From NCBI RefSeq assembly GCF_000214415.1, contig NC_015562.1, positions 1,116,001 through 1,180,000 on the forward strand: 64,000 nt of DNA, given 5' to 3'. Position 1 is the first letter of the stretch, and every line of letters starts with the position of its first letter. Made by a program: the position numbers and the translations under genes. Under the pieces are notes generated by a model. It was not told the DNA's origin and did no database searches. It was given only the letters and a program-made list of their open reading frames with translations. The DNA is from Methanotorris igneus Kol 5 (GTDB lineage Archaea; AGJL01; Methanococci; Methanococcales; Methanococcaceae). Positions 8,434 to 17,370 of this stretch are shown here, one piece after another.

Positions 8434-8478
8434 ATGGAAGTTGAGGGGGAAATAATCAACTATATCCAGTCAAAGTAA
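8434..8478 (+). CDS. Possible 14-residue peptide or gene remnant
   Basis: A strong ribosome site GGGGGTGAG at 8423-8431 precedes ATG 8434, which opens a frame of only 14 codons (MEVEGEIINYIQSK) before TAA. The strength of the site suggests the start of a former gene that has been cut, or a leader peptide for the secreted protein starting at 8546. Nothing else supports translation. Confidence 0.3.
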   Translation: MEVEGEIINYIQSK

Positions 8479-8545
8479 AAATGTTAGAATAAAATAAACC
8501 GAATGTTAGAGCATTTCAAACTAAAAAACATATTTAGGGGAAAAT

Positions 8546-9265
8546 ATGAAAAAAATTATTTTTTTATTGTTGGGATTTTTAATTACACTATCATATACTA
8601 CATCAGTATATGCAAAAGTTAAAGTTAGCCCTAACTTGGAAGTTGTGATAAATGGAAAAAAAATTCCAATGAATGCTGAGAGAATAGAAAAACTTGAAAA
8701 AATGATAAATGAAAATGACACATCATGGGGCGAAGTGTTAAAAACAATAGCTCCAGAATATTGGAAATCACTATCAAGCACTGAAAAACAGATATTTCAA
8801 AAAATGAAATTTCAAAGTGAAATAAAAGGAGGCAGTAGTAAAATAGTAAGAGGAAAATTATATTTAAAGCCTATACAGTTAAATAGTTATGACAGAACAA
8901 CTTATTTGAAGACACCTACACCTTTATTATTAGCAGGTCAATCAGATATATCACCTTCCCCAAATTTCCCTATAATAGAATATAGTGCCGATACTAGGGT
9001 GGTACTTCCACCATATTTTAATGTGGCATACATAAGTGCTGGTGCTACTTTAAATAGGAAAATAAGCGATAGCGATTCGGAAATGGTCGCATTCGTTTGT
9101 ACAAGTGCAACTTATAAAAGTTATATTGAAGCTGTTTCAAATTATTATGTAATTAAACCAGGGTATTATAGAGTAATTGGAACACATGCTGTTGAAGATC
9201 CAAGATGCATGCCAAGTTCTTGGACGGGAATATCATATACTGATTGGGAATATGTTAATAACTAA
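8546..9265 (+). CDS. Secreted protein of unknown function
   Basis: A 239-residue protein with a signal peptide (IIFLLLGFLITLSYTTSVYA, residues 4-23). A charged helical stretch follows (residues 45-90), then a beta-rich C-terminal half with two cysteines (FVCTSAT and PRCMPSS), which might form a disulfide outside the cell. I do not recognise the family. ATG 8546 follows TTAGGGGAAA. A very small membrane protein gene (9305-9445) follows and could be translated with it. Confidence 0.65.
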   Translation: MKKIIFLLLGFLITLSYTTSVYAKVKVSPNLEVVINGKKIPMNAERIEKLEKMINENDTSWGEVLKTIAPEYWKSLSSTEKQIFQKMKFQSEIKGGSSKIVRGKLYLKPIQLNSYDRTTYLKTPTPLLLAGQSDISPSPNFPIIEYSADTRVVLPPYFNVAYISAGATLNRKISDSDSEMVAFVCTSATYKSYIEAVSNYYVIKPGYYRVIGTHAVEDPRCMPSSWTGISYTDWEYVNN

Positions 9266-9304
9266 TTATTTAAATATTTTCTATTTTTTTGATAAGGTGG
9301 TAAT

Positions 9305-9445
9305 GTGGGATGGACATTTGGAGTTATGTTTTATTGTGGGTCAAATTGGTATTATAGCATACTTTTTACAGTTGTAGTTTTATTTATTGTTGCATTATGG
9401 TTATTATGGAAAAAACAAAGAAAGAAATCTAATTGCACTAAATAG
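9305..9445 (+). CDS. Small single-TM protein, GTG start
   Basis: A 46-residue frame starts at GTG 9305, five bases after the AAGGTGG ribosome site at 9294-9300. It encodes one transmembrane segment (YSILFTVVVLFIVALWLLW) followed by a strongly basic tail (KKQRKKSN), the usual cytoplasmic anchor. An ATG at 9303 opens a different frame of only 24 codons and is less convincing. It lies 39 bases after the secreted-protein gene, so it may be a membrane partner. Confidence 0.5.
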   Translation: MGWTFGVMFYCGSNWYYSILFTVVVLFIVALWLLWKKQRKKSNCTK

Positions 9446-9556
9446 ACTAAAAATATTATAAAAGGAGATATTGATATTTACTATAATTCCCACCAAACAT
9501 TAGCTTGACTAATTATTGTCAATGCTTTTTAATGTGAATACTGTTGATATTTTTAT

Positions 9557-11077
9557 CTAAATCAAGCTCTCAGCATCTACTTTATTTTTTATTTTCAAAA
9601 TTATCTCTGGAATCATAGAGCATATATATGTCTTATCCGCATTTTTAACAACTTCTTCATCATTCCCATTGCATTTGTAGGCATTTATTCCTACTTCATT
9701 CAATATCTTAACAGTTGCCTCCTCAACCCATTTATTTGCATCACTAACATAAACCTCCTCTGGCATCAACTTCTTTGCTATTCCCCATGCTATATACCTC
9801 CCCCCTAAGAAACCCAACTTCTCCCCATTATATTCATTTTCAACATCTTCCAGTGTCTTCCTTATCCTAACTCTATCATGTAGTTTGCTGTTTTTAATAG
9901 CAACCCAATGGGCATCTCCAATAAACATTCCCCCCAATGTTTCTGGATAAATGATATTGCCTAAAAACTTACTGCTCCTTGCTATAGCAATTAAATCATG
10001 CCTACTTACCAAATTCACATCCATATTTTTTATCTCTTCCTTAATTATCCTCATAACCCTTGGCAATCCAAAATTACCCCTCTTTGCTGTTCCAGGAGAG
10101 TAACCACACATATATCCATGGTGATTTCCACTAAATCCACTTATAATCACATTAAGCCCACTCCTCAACCCAATTCTACATTCATCCTCATAGGCCCCAT
10201 TTGTAGCAACAACTCCACCCTTAACCAAAATTCTTGAAACTGCTATTGCCTTTGCAAATGCTTTGAGGCGATTCTTTGCCCTATTGAACGGAGCCCCCTC
10301 AACGACCAAAACATCAACATCAAAGTCAATGCATGATTTTAGACCTGTTATCAAATCATCATACCCATCCCCAATGTGGAAAATTCCCTCCAATCCCTTA
10401 CCATATTTTTTCGCTGCCTCGGCAACAACCGCCATTTCCTCTAATGGGGCTGCATGCTCCTCTCCACCCTGCTCTTCAACCACATTTATACATACAGTTG
10501 ATGCTAACTTTACCCAATCATCAAATTCATGAGCATATTCTTTCTCTTTATCAATTAACCTCTTGTGTATCCTTTCTCTTGGGCATCCTTTATATGGTGG
10601 GCCGTTGTAATAACACTCTCCCATGCAGTGTGTTATCTCCTTTGGAAATCTCATCGCCCCATATTGCCCAAAGTGATCTAAATCCAACGGAACATCAACA
10701 TTCTCATAAACCATCTTCATAACTTCTAATGGTGGAATCCCTTCCTTTTCTCCAATGTCTGCCAACGCATAGGCACAAACGTGTATAGTTAATCCCATAT
10801 AATCAGTTAAGATACAGTTCTCTATGAATTGAGTTAGTGTTAAAGATGATGCACATGGCCCTACAGCAACCTCAACCAAATCACACCCCATAGGAAACTT
10901 TCTTAAATTGCTCCCTAATTTTTGAATCTCATTTAAAGATAAATCATCAACCGCATCAACAATCTCAATTATATCGCTTTCTTTTAATTTTTTCTCATTT
11001 AATTTTTTTATAATTAGCTTTCTTAATTCCAATGCCGCATCTAAATTATTTACACTTTCCTTTATAAGATCCCTCAT
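9557..11077 (-). CDS. hcgG: HmdC/HcgG-type protein for [Fe]-hydrogenase cofactor biosynthesis
   Basis: A 506-residue protein immediately downstream of hcgA in the hmd cluster. I take it to be the conserved hydrogenase-associated protein called HmdC or HcgG, needed for the iron-guanylylpyridinol cofactor; its exact reaction is not known to me. It is rich in conserved-looking Cys and His, for example HCMGECYYNGPPYKGC near residue 150 and GFSGNHHGYMCGYSPG near 315. It has a Rossmann-like C-terminal region (LGFLGGRYIAWGIAKKLMPE near 400). Its start overlaps the preceding 188-residue gene by 32 bases, which shows translational coupling. The family name rests mainly on gene context. Confidence 0.65.
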   Translation of the reverse strand: MRDLIKESVNNLDAALELRKLIIKKLNEKKLKESDIIEIVDAVDDLSLNEIQKLGSNLRKFPMGCDLVEVAVGPCASSLTLTQFIENCILTDYMGLTIHVCAYALADIGEKEGIPPLEVMKMVYENVDVPLDLDHFGQYGAMRFPKEITHCMGECYYNGPPYKGCPRERIHKRLIDKEKEYAHEFDDWVKLASTVCINVVEEQGGEEHAAPLEEMAVVAEAAKKYGKGLEGIFHIGDGYDDLITGLKSCIDFDVDVLVVEGAPFNRAKNRLKAFAKAIAVSRILVKGGVVATNGAYEDECRIGLRSGLNVIISGFSGNHHGYMCGYSPGTAKRGNFGLPRVMRIIKEEIKNMDVNLVSRHDLIAIARSSKFLGNIIYPETLGGMFIGDAHWVAIKNSKLHDRVRIRKTLEDVENEYNGEKLGFLGGRYIAWGIAKKLMPEEVYVSDANKWVEEATVKILNEVGINAYKCNGNDEEVVKNADKTYICSMIPEIILKIKNKVDAESLI

Positions 11078-11612
11078 AAAAACCCCTCAAGTTATTTACC
11101 ATTTGTAAATACCTATCTTCAATTCTCTCAACTAATCCTAAATCATAGTTGTGAGTTTTTAAAATGATGGCATCATCTCTTTCTTTCCCATCAAACAAAT
11201 AATCAGGGATTATTAAAATCCCATCATCTGAAATCTCTAAGTTCAAATCTTCAACAACCTTCCTAACAAAGTCAGTTTTTGGATTAACCTTTACATTCAA
11301 ATTTTTTGCCAATTTCTTTATCCTTTTTTCTTTATTTTTTAAAAATTCTATTGAGTTGTTTATTTTTTCTTTATTTCCAATGCCTAATTTTTTTAACTCT
11401 TCAAGAGTTTCAATTAAGTCCTTAAAAGTTGCTGACTTAACTTCAAAAATCTCTGCATTTGGATTTAGTTTTTTTACCCCTTCTTTATAACCCTTGGATA
11501 TGATTAAAAAATCGCAGTTACATTTTTCTTTGTATGGATTGACTATTTCGTAATCCTTCAATCCGATTAAATTGGCAATATCTTCATACATTTTAGTTAT
11601 TCCAATTTTCAT
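11046..11612 (-). CDS. Unassigned protein of the hmd/hcg operon
   Basis: A 188-residue soluble protein between hcgA and the hcgG-like gene, overlapping the latter by 32 bases. It starts MKIGITKMY and ends with a conserved-looking stretch NYDLGLVERIEDRYLQMVNN followed by LRGFYEGSYKG. It lacks a cysteine at position 9, which argues against HcgF (as I recall, HcgF binds its substrate through Cys9). It could be a divergent HcgB (guanylyltransferase) or another operon-specific protein. ATG 11612 has a GCGTGAAATT leader. A role in iron-guanylylpyridinol cofactor assembly is inferred only from position. Confidence 0.6.
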   Translation of the reverse strand: MKIGITKMYEDIANLIGLKDYEIVNPYKEKCNCDFLIISKGYKEGVKKLNPNAEIFEVKSATFKDLIETLEELKKLGIGNKEKINNSIEFLKNKEKRIKKLAKNLNVKVNPKTDFVRKVVEDLNLEISDDGILIIPDYLFDGKERDDAIILKTHNYDLGLVERIEDRYLQMVNNLRGFYEGSYKGKCK

Positions 11613-11681
11613 AATTTCACGCTTGGAAAATTTTCTAAAATTCGAAATAAAAATAATGAAAAAACAGAGAATTATAATTAT

Positions 11682-12734
11682 TCAGTTTTTGCTATTAATT
11701 TTACTCAAATTTAACTTTGGCTTCAACCCTAACTCACTAATCATCTTAATAACTTCATTCAAATTCCCAGTTCTTGGATTTCCAACCCCCTTAATATTCA
11801 TTGGATGATTATCTGGAATTACCGTTGCTAAGTTACTCGCTCCCCCCAATAAAGCAAATTGCACTAACTCAGCCCCTATTGTTGGGGTTGGGGATGTTAT
11901 TCTTATATCTGGAAATATTAACCGTGTTATTGCAATTGTCTTTGCTTGCTCTAATGCAGAACATTTTGGATGATTTTCCATTGGTGTGTCTTTGTAGGGG
12001 TTAAAACCCATTATGGGAATTTCCCCAACGCCCAATTCCTTCAAATAAAAAAGATGTTCAACTCTATCTTCATAACTCTCTCCAATTCCAATCAATAAGC
12101 CAGAAGATAGTTCAATATCATACTTTCTCACTAATTTACAGACCTTTATCCTATCCTCTAATTTTTCTCCTGGTTTTACTTTATTAAATAACTCTTCATT
12201 TGTTGTTTCTAAGTTACAGCAAATTGTATCTATTCCGTATTTTTTCATTTCTTTTATTGTCTCCTCCGTCAAATCCGCCCCAGCATTAACTAAAACCTCT
12301 AAGTTCGTGTTTTCCTTAACAATTTTTAATGCTCTTAAAACCTCTCTCCCCCCATAACCATGTGCGGATGAACAGCTAACCCTACAAATCCCACTCTCTT
12401 CAATTGCTATTGCTGATTTTTTGATGTCCTCATCAGAAATTCTAAATGGTTTGTAATAACCCTCTCTTGAAGTCCCAGCGGCAAAACCACAGTAGTGGCA
12501 TTTAGGATTAACTTTACAGATGTTGGTTATGTGGATTGTTGAAGTTATCTCAATCTCTTTCTTAAAATAATCCCTAACCTTTGAAGCAATATTAAATAAC
12601 CTTAAATAATCACTCCAATGGTTTATTTCAAATAGTTTTAAAGCATCTTCTTTATCTATCAACCCATATTTTATAAATTCCTCATTTCCCTTCTTTAACT
12701 CTTCAAAATTCTCCTCTATCTTTTTAAATACCAT
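11682..12734 (-). CDS. hcgA: Radical SAM protein HcgA/HmdB of [Fe]-hydrogenase maturation
   Basis: A 350-residue radical S-adenosylmethionine enzyme related to biotin synthase. The cluster-binding motif is CKVNPKCHYCGF (C-x5-C-x2-C, near residue 72-81), the unusual spacing that marks HmdB/HcgA rather than the common C-x3-C-x2-C. A GGGASNLATVIPDNHP stretch lies near residue 310. It is thought to act early in forming the pyridinol part of the cofactor of Hmd. ATG 12734 follows GGTGATGTA. It lies directly downstream of hmd on the same strand, with a 290-bp gap containing a GCAAAACC/GGTTTTGC hairpin (12933-12950). Confidence 0.88.
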   Translation of the reverse strand: MVFKKIEENFEELKKGNEEFIKYGLIDKEDALKLFEINHWSDYLRLFNIASKVRDYFKKEIEITSTIHITNICKVNPKCHYCGFAAGTSREGYYKPFRISDEDIKKSAIAIEESGICRVSCSSAHGYGGREVLRALKIVKENTNLEVLVNAGADLTEETIKEMKKYGIDTICCNLETTNEELFNKVKPGEKLEDRIKVCKLVRKYDIELSSGLLIGIGESYEDRVEHLFYLKELGVGEIPIMGFNPYKDTPMENHPKCSALEQAKTIAITRLIFPDIRITSPTPTIGAELVQFALLGGASNLATVIPDNHPMNIKGVGNPRTGNLNEVIKMISELGLKPKLNLSKINSKN

Positions 12735-12932
12735 TACATCACCATTTACGGATGGGTATCATGAATAATTTACTAATAACTAATAATTTACTAAATACTA
12801 AATTTCATAATGTCTATGAGCATCAATTTAAATTTATAATTGAATATAACCCAATACTCTGTTAAAATCCCATTTTCAAATATAAAAAAGAAAGATTAAA
12901 AAGTTTTCGATTTCGAAGTGAAGCGAAGAGCT

Positions 12933-12950
12933 GCAAAACCGAGGTTTTGC
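12933..12950. terminator. Hairpin between hmd and hcgA
   Basis: GCAAAACC-GA-GGTTTTGC forms an 8-bp stem. It belongs to the dispersed GGCAAAACC hairpin family seen throughout the window. Its position after hmd suggests it could limit read-through so that hmd is expressed more strongly than the cofactor genes. Confidence 0.4.
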
Positions 12951-13024
12951 TCAATTAAAACCAATTAACATACAAATTAAAATATAAAAAATAAAAAAGA
13001 AGATTATTATTCAAAATTTACAAT

Positions 13025-14101
13025 TTATTTATTTGCTTGTGACATTATTTCGCATTTGGTTTTTTCTCCTTCGTCCTCTACACCATGTTTTTTAAGAACT
13101 TCTAACGCTTGTGGTAATATGTCTGCTAAAGGTCCAAAGCACATACTGTCTGCTGTTCCAGTTAATGCTTTTGGATTTAAAACTTTTTCCATGTTTGCAA
13201 TTCCTTCTTTTTTCATCAATTCTAAGAGTTGTGTAATTGCCTCTTCTGCCATCATTTGAGCGAAGTCAGCAGGAGCTCCTAAGATTTTTGTAACTGCATC
13301 TCTGTAAGCTAATAAACCAGCATAAACTGTTGCTGTAACTGCTGAACCCATGTCACAAACAGGACTAATTAAGTTTGCAGGTAATTTGTAAGCTGTTCCT
13401 CTTGCTTTTTGAGCTAATGCGTATAATTTTTCAACAGCTTCATCTGATGCAAATCCTGTTGATAAGAATACTTGTCCTTTCATTTCAGGAACTGCCCCTG
13501 GGTGGTAGGAGATGATGTTTAAGTCATCTCTTCCTAAATCTTTAAAGATTTTTGCGAATTTTGTTGTTGGGATTGTACATGCGTGGGTTACAATAGCCCC
13601 CTCCGGAATTGCATCAACGAATTTCTTAATGATGTCTGGTTGTTTGTTTCCTTTTGGTAACCATGTTAATATGATATCTGCATCTGCAACTGCCTCTTTG
13701 TCATCTGTTGTTATTTTTAAACCAACATCTTCTGGGTGAACTAAGTGGATACATGCTTTTGGAGGTTTTGGCAACTCTTTTGCTTTTGCTTTAACTGCCT
13801 CTCTAATTTTTGGCATTATTTTTTCTGGATCTTCTTTGTGTGCTTCAATAACTTCTTTTGGGTCAAACTCATCAATAACAACTAAACCAGGTTCCTCAGC
13901 AAAACATGGGTCTGAAACAACAACTTCTTTAACTTCATCACATAAGTGTAATAACTCTGCCCCCATTGTGATTGTTGAGTGTGTTAAAGCAATTTCAGGT
14001 TTGCCAACTTGTTCTGCAACTTCACATGCTCTCGCAAAGTTTGTAATTCCAGCAGCTGCGTGGGTCCTGTAACAGCCTGCCCCCAATATAGCAATTTTCA
14101 T
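13025..14101 (-). CDS. hmd: [Fe]-hydrogenase (H2-forming methylene-H4MPT dehydrogenase)
   Basis: A 358-residue enzyme that reduces methenyl-tetrahydromethanopterin with H2 in CO2-dependent methanogenesis. Using ATG 14101 as start (GGTGATGTG precedes it), the residues agree with family numbering: GAGCYRTHAAAG gives Cys10 and the catalytic base His14, and THACTIPT near 173-180 carries the iron ligand Cys176. The N-terminal Rossmann domain and C-terminal helical dimerisation domain are complete. The promoter contains TTTATATAAT near 14127. The cofactor genes hcgA and hcgG lie downstream on the same strand, so the operon makes both the apoprotein and part of its cofactor pathway. Confidence 0.96.
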   Translation of the reverse strand: MKIAILGAGCYRTHAAAGITNFARACEVAEQVGKPEIALTHSTITMGAELLHLCDEVKEVVVSDPCFAEEPGLVVIDEFDPKEVIEAHKEDPEKIMPKIREAVKAKAKELPKPPKACIHLVHPEDVGLKITTDDKEAVADADIILTWLPKGNKQPDIIKKFVDAIPEGAIVTHACTIPTTKFAKIFKDLGRDDLNIISYHPGAVPEMKGQVFLSTGFASDEAVEKLYALAQKARGTAYKLPANLISPVCDMGSAVTATVYAGLLAYRDAVTKILGAPADFAQMMAEEAITQLLELMKKEGIANMEKVLNPKALTGTADSMCFGPLADILPQALEVLKKHGVEDEGEKTKCEIMSQANK

Positions 14102-14296
14102 CACATCACCTCAAAATTTTGTATTACTATTATATAAATTAGTAATATATATAATTATCTATTTGGTTCAAATTATTACAATTTTTTGAAAAATTATTAT
14201 TTGCCATTAAAAATATTAATAATATATTTTAAAATTTAATGGATATCAGTTTATTTAATATCAAACTTTAAAAAATAAAAAATAATAATTAAGTTT

Positions 14297-14911
14297 TTAA
14301 AGAATTGCAATTGCCCTAATTGGCACACCATCAATATTTTTAATTTTTAAAGGCAAACCGATGAAGAAAAATGATTTATTCACTAAAATATCCAAATTAG
14401 TGAGATTCTCAATAATCAAAATCCCATTTAATAAAAGAGATTTATGCACATCGTAATCTCCAATACTTGCACAATCCACACCTATCGCTTTGATACCTAA
14501 ACTTAACAAATCATTCAAATAGTCTTTAATATTTATCCCCCTTTCAAAATACTCTTCCCTCCCCCAAAGTGATGAAATAGAGGTATAAATCAATAAAACA
14601 TCTATATTTCTAATATAATTGCTTTTAGATAAAAATTCTTCCAAATTACCAATATTAACACAAAATCCCTCCCCAACAATAACATCTACCACAGAATCGT
14701 TATCTAATCCAACATGCTTTGGATAATCCACATGCGTAGAAATGTGGGAGCCCATTTTTATCTCAGAAACCATAAAATTCTCAAATTTGAGAGTACTTAT
14801 ACAAAACTTTGGATCTCCTGGATAGACAAAATCCATAACTTCATGACTAAGGTCAATAATAGTGTTTTTATTTTTTAATAGGTCTTTAATATCTCCCATA
14901 CTCCCCAACAT
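14297..14911 (-). CDS. Cyclase/kynurenine-formamidase-like metal hydrolase
   Basis: A 204-residue member of the cyclase family (kynurenine formamidase-like amide hydrolases). The N-terminus has IIDLSHEVMDFVYPGDP near residues 18-34. The metal motif is present as GSHISTHVDYPKH near 55-67, the family's H-x-G-T-H-x-D-x-P pattern with Ser and Ile in place of two small residues. A later IGVDCASIGD near 140 matches the conserved aspartate region. The true substrate in methanogens is unknown to me. Start is ATG 14911 or 14899; ribosome sites do not decide. It lies upstream of hmd on the same strand after a 195-bp gap. Confidence 0.75.
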   Translation of the reverse strand: MLGSMGDIKDLLKNKNTIIDLSHEVMDFVYPGDPKFCISTLKFENFMVSEIKMGSHISTHVDYPKHVGLDNDSVVDVIVGEGFCVNIGNLEEFLSKSNYIRNIDVLLIYTSISSLWGREEYFERGINIKDYLNDLLSLGIKAIGVDCASIGDYDVHKSLLLNGILIIENLTNLDILVNKSFFFIGLPLKIKNIDGVPIRAIAIL

Positions 14912-15119
14912 CCATATATTTTAGTTTTTTTACATTGATATATCATTATATTTGCCAATAATTTAATTAAGAGCACACAATTGAATCCCATCTTTCAATC
15001 CAAAGATAAAAATGTTCACATTTGGTGCATAAACCCAAGTCCTAATATATAAACTTTTCGAAAAATTTATATACCATAAGTGACAAGAAATAATCTGTGT
15101 ATCGTTGGAGGAGTTGAAC

Positions 15120-15377
15120 TTGAAAAGGATAATAATAACTCATAAAACTCCAAAGGGGAAGTTAATTGGGAGGGCTAATTTTCAACCGCCAATAAATTCA
15201 ATTGTTATTTTGAAGAGCAATAAAAAATTCAAAAAAGTTGGTAAAATATATGATGTTTTTGGTCCTGTTAATAGACCATACGTAAAGATCATCCCATTTA
15301 AGGGTTTTGAGGATTATATAGGTGAGGTGTATATTCTCAAACAAAAGAACGGTAAATCTAAATATCGAAAAAAATAA
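15120..15377 (+). CDS. gar1: Gar1-like H/ACA snoRNP protein
   Basis: An 85-residue protein of the Gar1/Naf1 fold, a subunit of the archaeal H/ACA ribonucleoprotein that guides pseudouridylation. GRANFQPPINSIVILKSN and VGKIYDVFGPVNRPYVKI show the core beta-barrel. The start is TTG 15120, six bases after the GGAGGAG site at 15107-15113; a TTG at 15105 in the same frame precedes that site and is less likely. The gene lies 25 bases before tfb and the two probably form one operon. Confidence 0.85.
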   Translation: MKRIIITHKTPKGKLIGRANFQPPINSIVILKSNKKFKKVGKIYDVFGPVNRPYVKIIPFKGFEDYIGEVYILKQKNGKSKYRKK

Positions 15378-15402
15378 CTAAAAAATTTTATAAGTGGTAA
15401 TT

Positions 15403-16434
15403 ATGACAACCAAACAAGAACTCAAAGAAAAAATAACAACCACTGAAAACGAAAAATCAGAAAAAAAGATTAAAACTACTAACAACGAAAAAATTAAAAG
15501 CGATAAAAATGTTATCCTTGAAAAAGAAGAAGAATTAGTATGTCCAATTTGTGGAAGCACTAATGTTATTAAAGACTATGAGAGAGCTGAAATTGTATGT
15601 GAAAATTGTGGATGTGTCTTGCAACAAAACTTGTTTGATGTTGGGCCTGAATGGAGAGCATTTGACCATGAGCAAAGAGTTAAGAGAAGTAGAGTTGGAG
15701 CTCCAATGACATACACCATTCACGATAAGGGGTTATCAACAGTTATCGACTGGAGAAACAAAGATAGTTATGGAAAAGACATCTCTGCAAATAAGAGGGC
15801 TCAACTTTACAGATTGAGAAAATGGCAAAGAAGAATTAGGGTTAGTGATGCATCAGAGAGGAACTTGGCATTTGCATTATCTGAATTGGATAGAATTGCA
15901 TCAAAACTCGGCTTACCAAGAAACGTTAGAGAAAACGCTGCTGTATTGTATAGGGGGGCTGTTGAAAAAGGACTTATTAGAGGAAGAAGTATAGAGGGTG
16001 TCGCAGCAGCAGCATTATATGCGGCATGTAGAAGATGCAGAGTGCCAAGAACTCTTGATGAGATTGCTGAGGCATCAAGAGTCGATAGAAAAGAAATTGG
16101 AAGGACATACAGATTTTTAGCAAGGGAATTAGGTATAAAATTAGCCCCAACAAACCCAATAGATTACGTGCCAAGATTTGCATCTGAATTGGGATTACCT
16201 GGAGAAGTTGAGTCAAAGGCAATAGCCATCTTGCAAAAAGCTGCTGAAAAAGGTTTAACAAGTGGAAGAGGCCCAACTGGTGTTGCAGCAGCAGCAATTT
16301 ACATAGCAAGTGTATTATTAGGAAATAGAAGAACACAAAGAGATGTTGCAGAAGTTGCCGGAGTTACAGAAGTAACTATAAGGAATAGATACAAAGAACT
16401 TACCGAGCATTTAGATATAGATGTAACGCTATAA
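15403..16434 (+). CDS. tfb: Transcription initiation factor TFB
   Basis: A 343-residue TFIIB homologue that bridges TBP-DNA and RNA polymerase. A lysine/glutamate-rich N-terminal extension of about 45 residues precedes the zinc ribbon [20 protein letters not shown] followed by ENCGC. Two cyclin repeats follow ([21 protein letters not shown] near 155 and [19 protein letters not shown] near 250). ATG 15403 is preferred over the GTG at 15394. As I recall, M. jannaschii tfb carries an intein; here the coding sequence is continuous, so this allele is empty. Confidence 0.96.
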   Translation: MTTKQELKEKITTTENEKSEKKIKTTNNEKIKSDKNVILEKEEELVCPICGSTNVIKDYERAEIVCENCGCVLQQNLFDVGPEWRAFDHEQRVKRSRVGAPMTYTIHDKGLSTVIDWRNKDSYGKDISANKRAQLYRLRKWQRRIRVSDASERNLAFALSELDRIASKLGLPRNVRENAAVLYRGAVEKGLIRGRSIEGVAAAALYAACRRCRVPRTLDEIAEASRVDRKEIGRTYRFLARELGIKLAPTNPIDYVPRFASELGLPGEVESKAIAILQKAAEKGLTSGRGPTGVAAAAIYIASVLLGNRRTQRDVAEVAGVTEVTIRNRYKELTEHLDIDVTL

Positions 16435-16467
16435 CCCAAAACTCTATTTTAAACGATTTAAGTTTTG

Positions 16468-16514
16468 AACGCTTTATCTTCAAACATCATTACTTATAGA
16501 TAACAAATTTTACC
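16468..16514. repeat. Partial third copy of the 135-bp dispersed repeat
   Basis: AACGCTTTATCTTCAAACAT continuing CATTACTTATAGATAACAAA matches one end of copies 1271-1405 and 5251-5384. The rest of the repeat is missing; the next bases lead into the IS607-like end. Confidence 0.65.
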
Positions 16515-16533
16515 TCTTTATGAATAACACAAA

Positions 16534-16700
16534 AAATAAATTTGGGGTCTGTCCAATATGAGTATTGGTGAGTAAATACCCATATTGGACTTGGGCGTCA
16601 TCAGCCACACAAGGGTGTCTCTGCCCCTGTCGTGGACATAAAAACCTAACGGTTTTTAAGTTCTCGTCGCTTCGCTCCGAGATGACCCCAAGCTCCACCC
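16534..16700 (-). ncRNA. Orphan IS607-type right end / omegaRNA-like element
   Basis: The order TTGGGGTCT, 10-bp stem GTCCAATATG, loop containing GAGTAAATA, stem CATATTGGAC, CTTGGGCG-CATC is the same as at the right end of the complete IS607 element (38252-38345). The stem sequence differs but is compensated, so the hairpin is conserved rather than the letters. Farther in are a GC-rich stretch and the hairpin CTCG-TCGCTTCGCT-CCGAG (16663-16681). No tnpB frame remains. It could still be transcribed from the minus strand as a solo omegaRNA. Confidence 0.5.
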
Positions 16701-17040
16701 ATCTATCTTTTTATCTTTATAAAGTTCTATATAAATATATCGAAAACTCATAAACACATCCTCACAAATACTCACAAAAAACTAAACAGTTTTGAACGGC
16801 AAAACCCGTAGGTTTTGCCGTAATATTTTAAATACTGTGCATACCAAATTTATATGGTTTAAAAAGTTTCATTATGAACTATAATATTGATAATGTTTTT
16901 TATACCATACACCACTAATATTATATTAAATATATGATATTGCAGCCATTCCAAATTCTAACGCATATAACCATTATAAACATTAATAAGGTGATATATA
17001 AAATATAATAAATAGAAATAGGGTACAAAAAGTAACAATC

Positions 17041-17180
17041 ATTATACATGATGGTTACCGTTCTCCGCTTCGGGAATCTATAGGAACTTTAAGCAACATT
17101 CCGAAGCGGTTCTCCCGTTCAGCCTATACAGCCTCATCAGGGAGCGTTCGCGGGGAACGGGACTCCGCACATCTGTCTGA
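17041..17180 (-). ncRNA. GC-rich structured block, possible orphan omegaRNA
   Basis: The stem CCGCTTCGGGAAT / ATTCCGAAGCGG (12 pairs, one bulge; 17065-17109) and the stem CCCGTTC / GAACGGG (17114-17162) fold most of this block. GC content is far above the surroundings, a known marker of structured RNA in AT-rich hyperthermophiles. On the minus strand one frame encodes ESRSPRTLPDEAV and stops, similar in style to a TnpB C-terminal tail, and the hairpin then follows it, as in IS200/IS605 right ends. A different ncRNA remains possible. Confidence 0.4.
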
Positions 17181-17203
17181 CTACACCCACATCCCACCCC
17201 TAT

Positions 17204-17326
17204 TATAGTCGTTCTACAAATTACGGCACTGTCCATAGTCCCAAATTTTAAATTTTAGGTAATTTAACAAAACTCTAATTTAAATTAGAGTTAGATTAAC
17301 TGTCATCTAATTGTAGAACGACTATA
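17204..17326. repeat. 123-bp palindromic MITE, TIR TATAGTCGTTCTACAA
   Basis: Ends TATAGTCGTTCTACAAATT and AATTGTAGAACGACTATA are inverted repeats, and the centre has a second palindrome ACTCTAATTTAAATTAGAGT. A copy in opposite orientation is at 47576-47699 and looks about 90 percent identical by eye. No coding capacity. Confidence 0.85.
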
Positions 17327-17370
17327 AGGGACTTTCGGGTTTATTATAATTGATATACGGCAAAACCTTT

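Noticed and set aside
9177-9377. 66-codon ORF overlapping the end of the secreted-protein gene
   Set aside because: The better-supported frame downstream is the GTG-start membrane peptide at 9305-9445.
15403-16434. Possible intein in tfb
   Set aside because: The protein aligns end to end with intein-free TFBs and shows no splicing motifs.
16510-16698. Paired 62-codon ORFs on both strands
   Set aside because: They overlay the structured orphan IS607 end; openness comes from its GC content.
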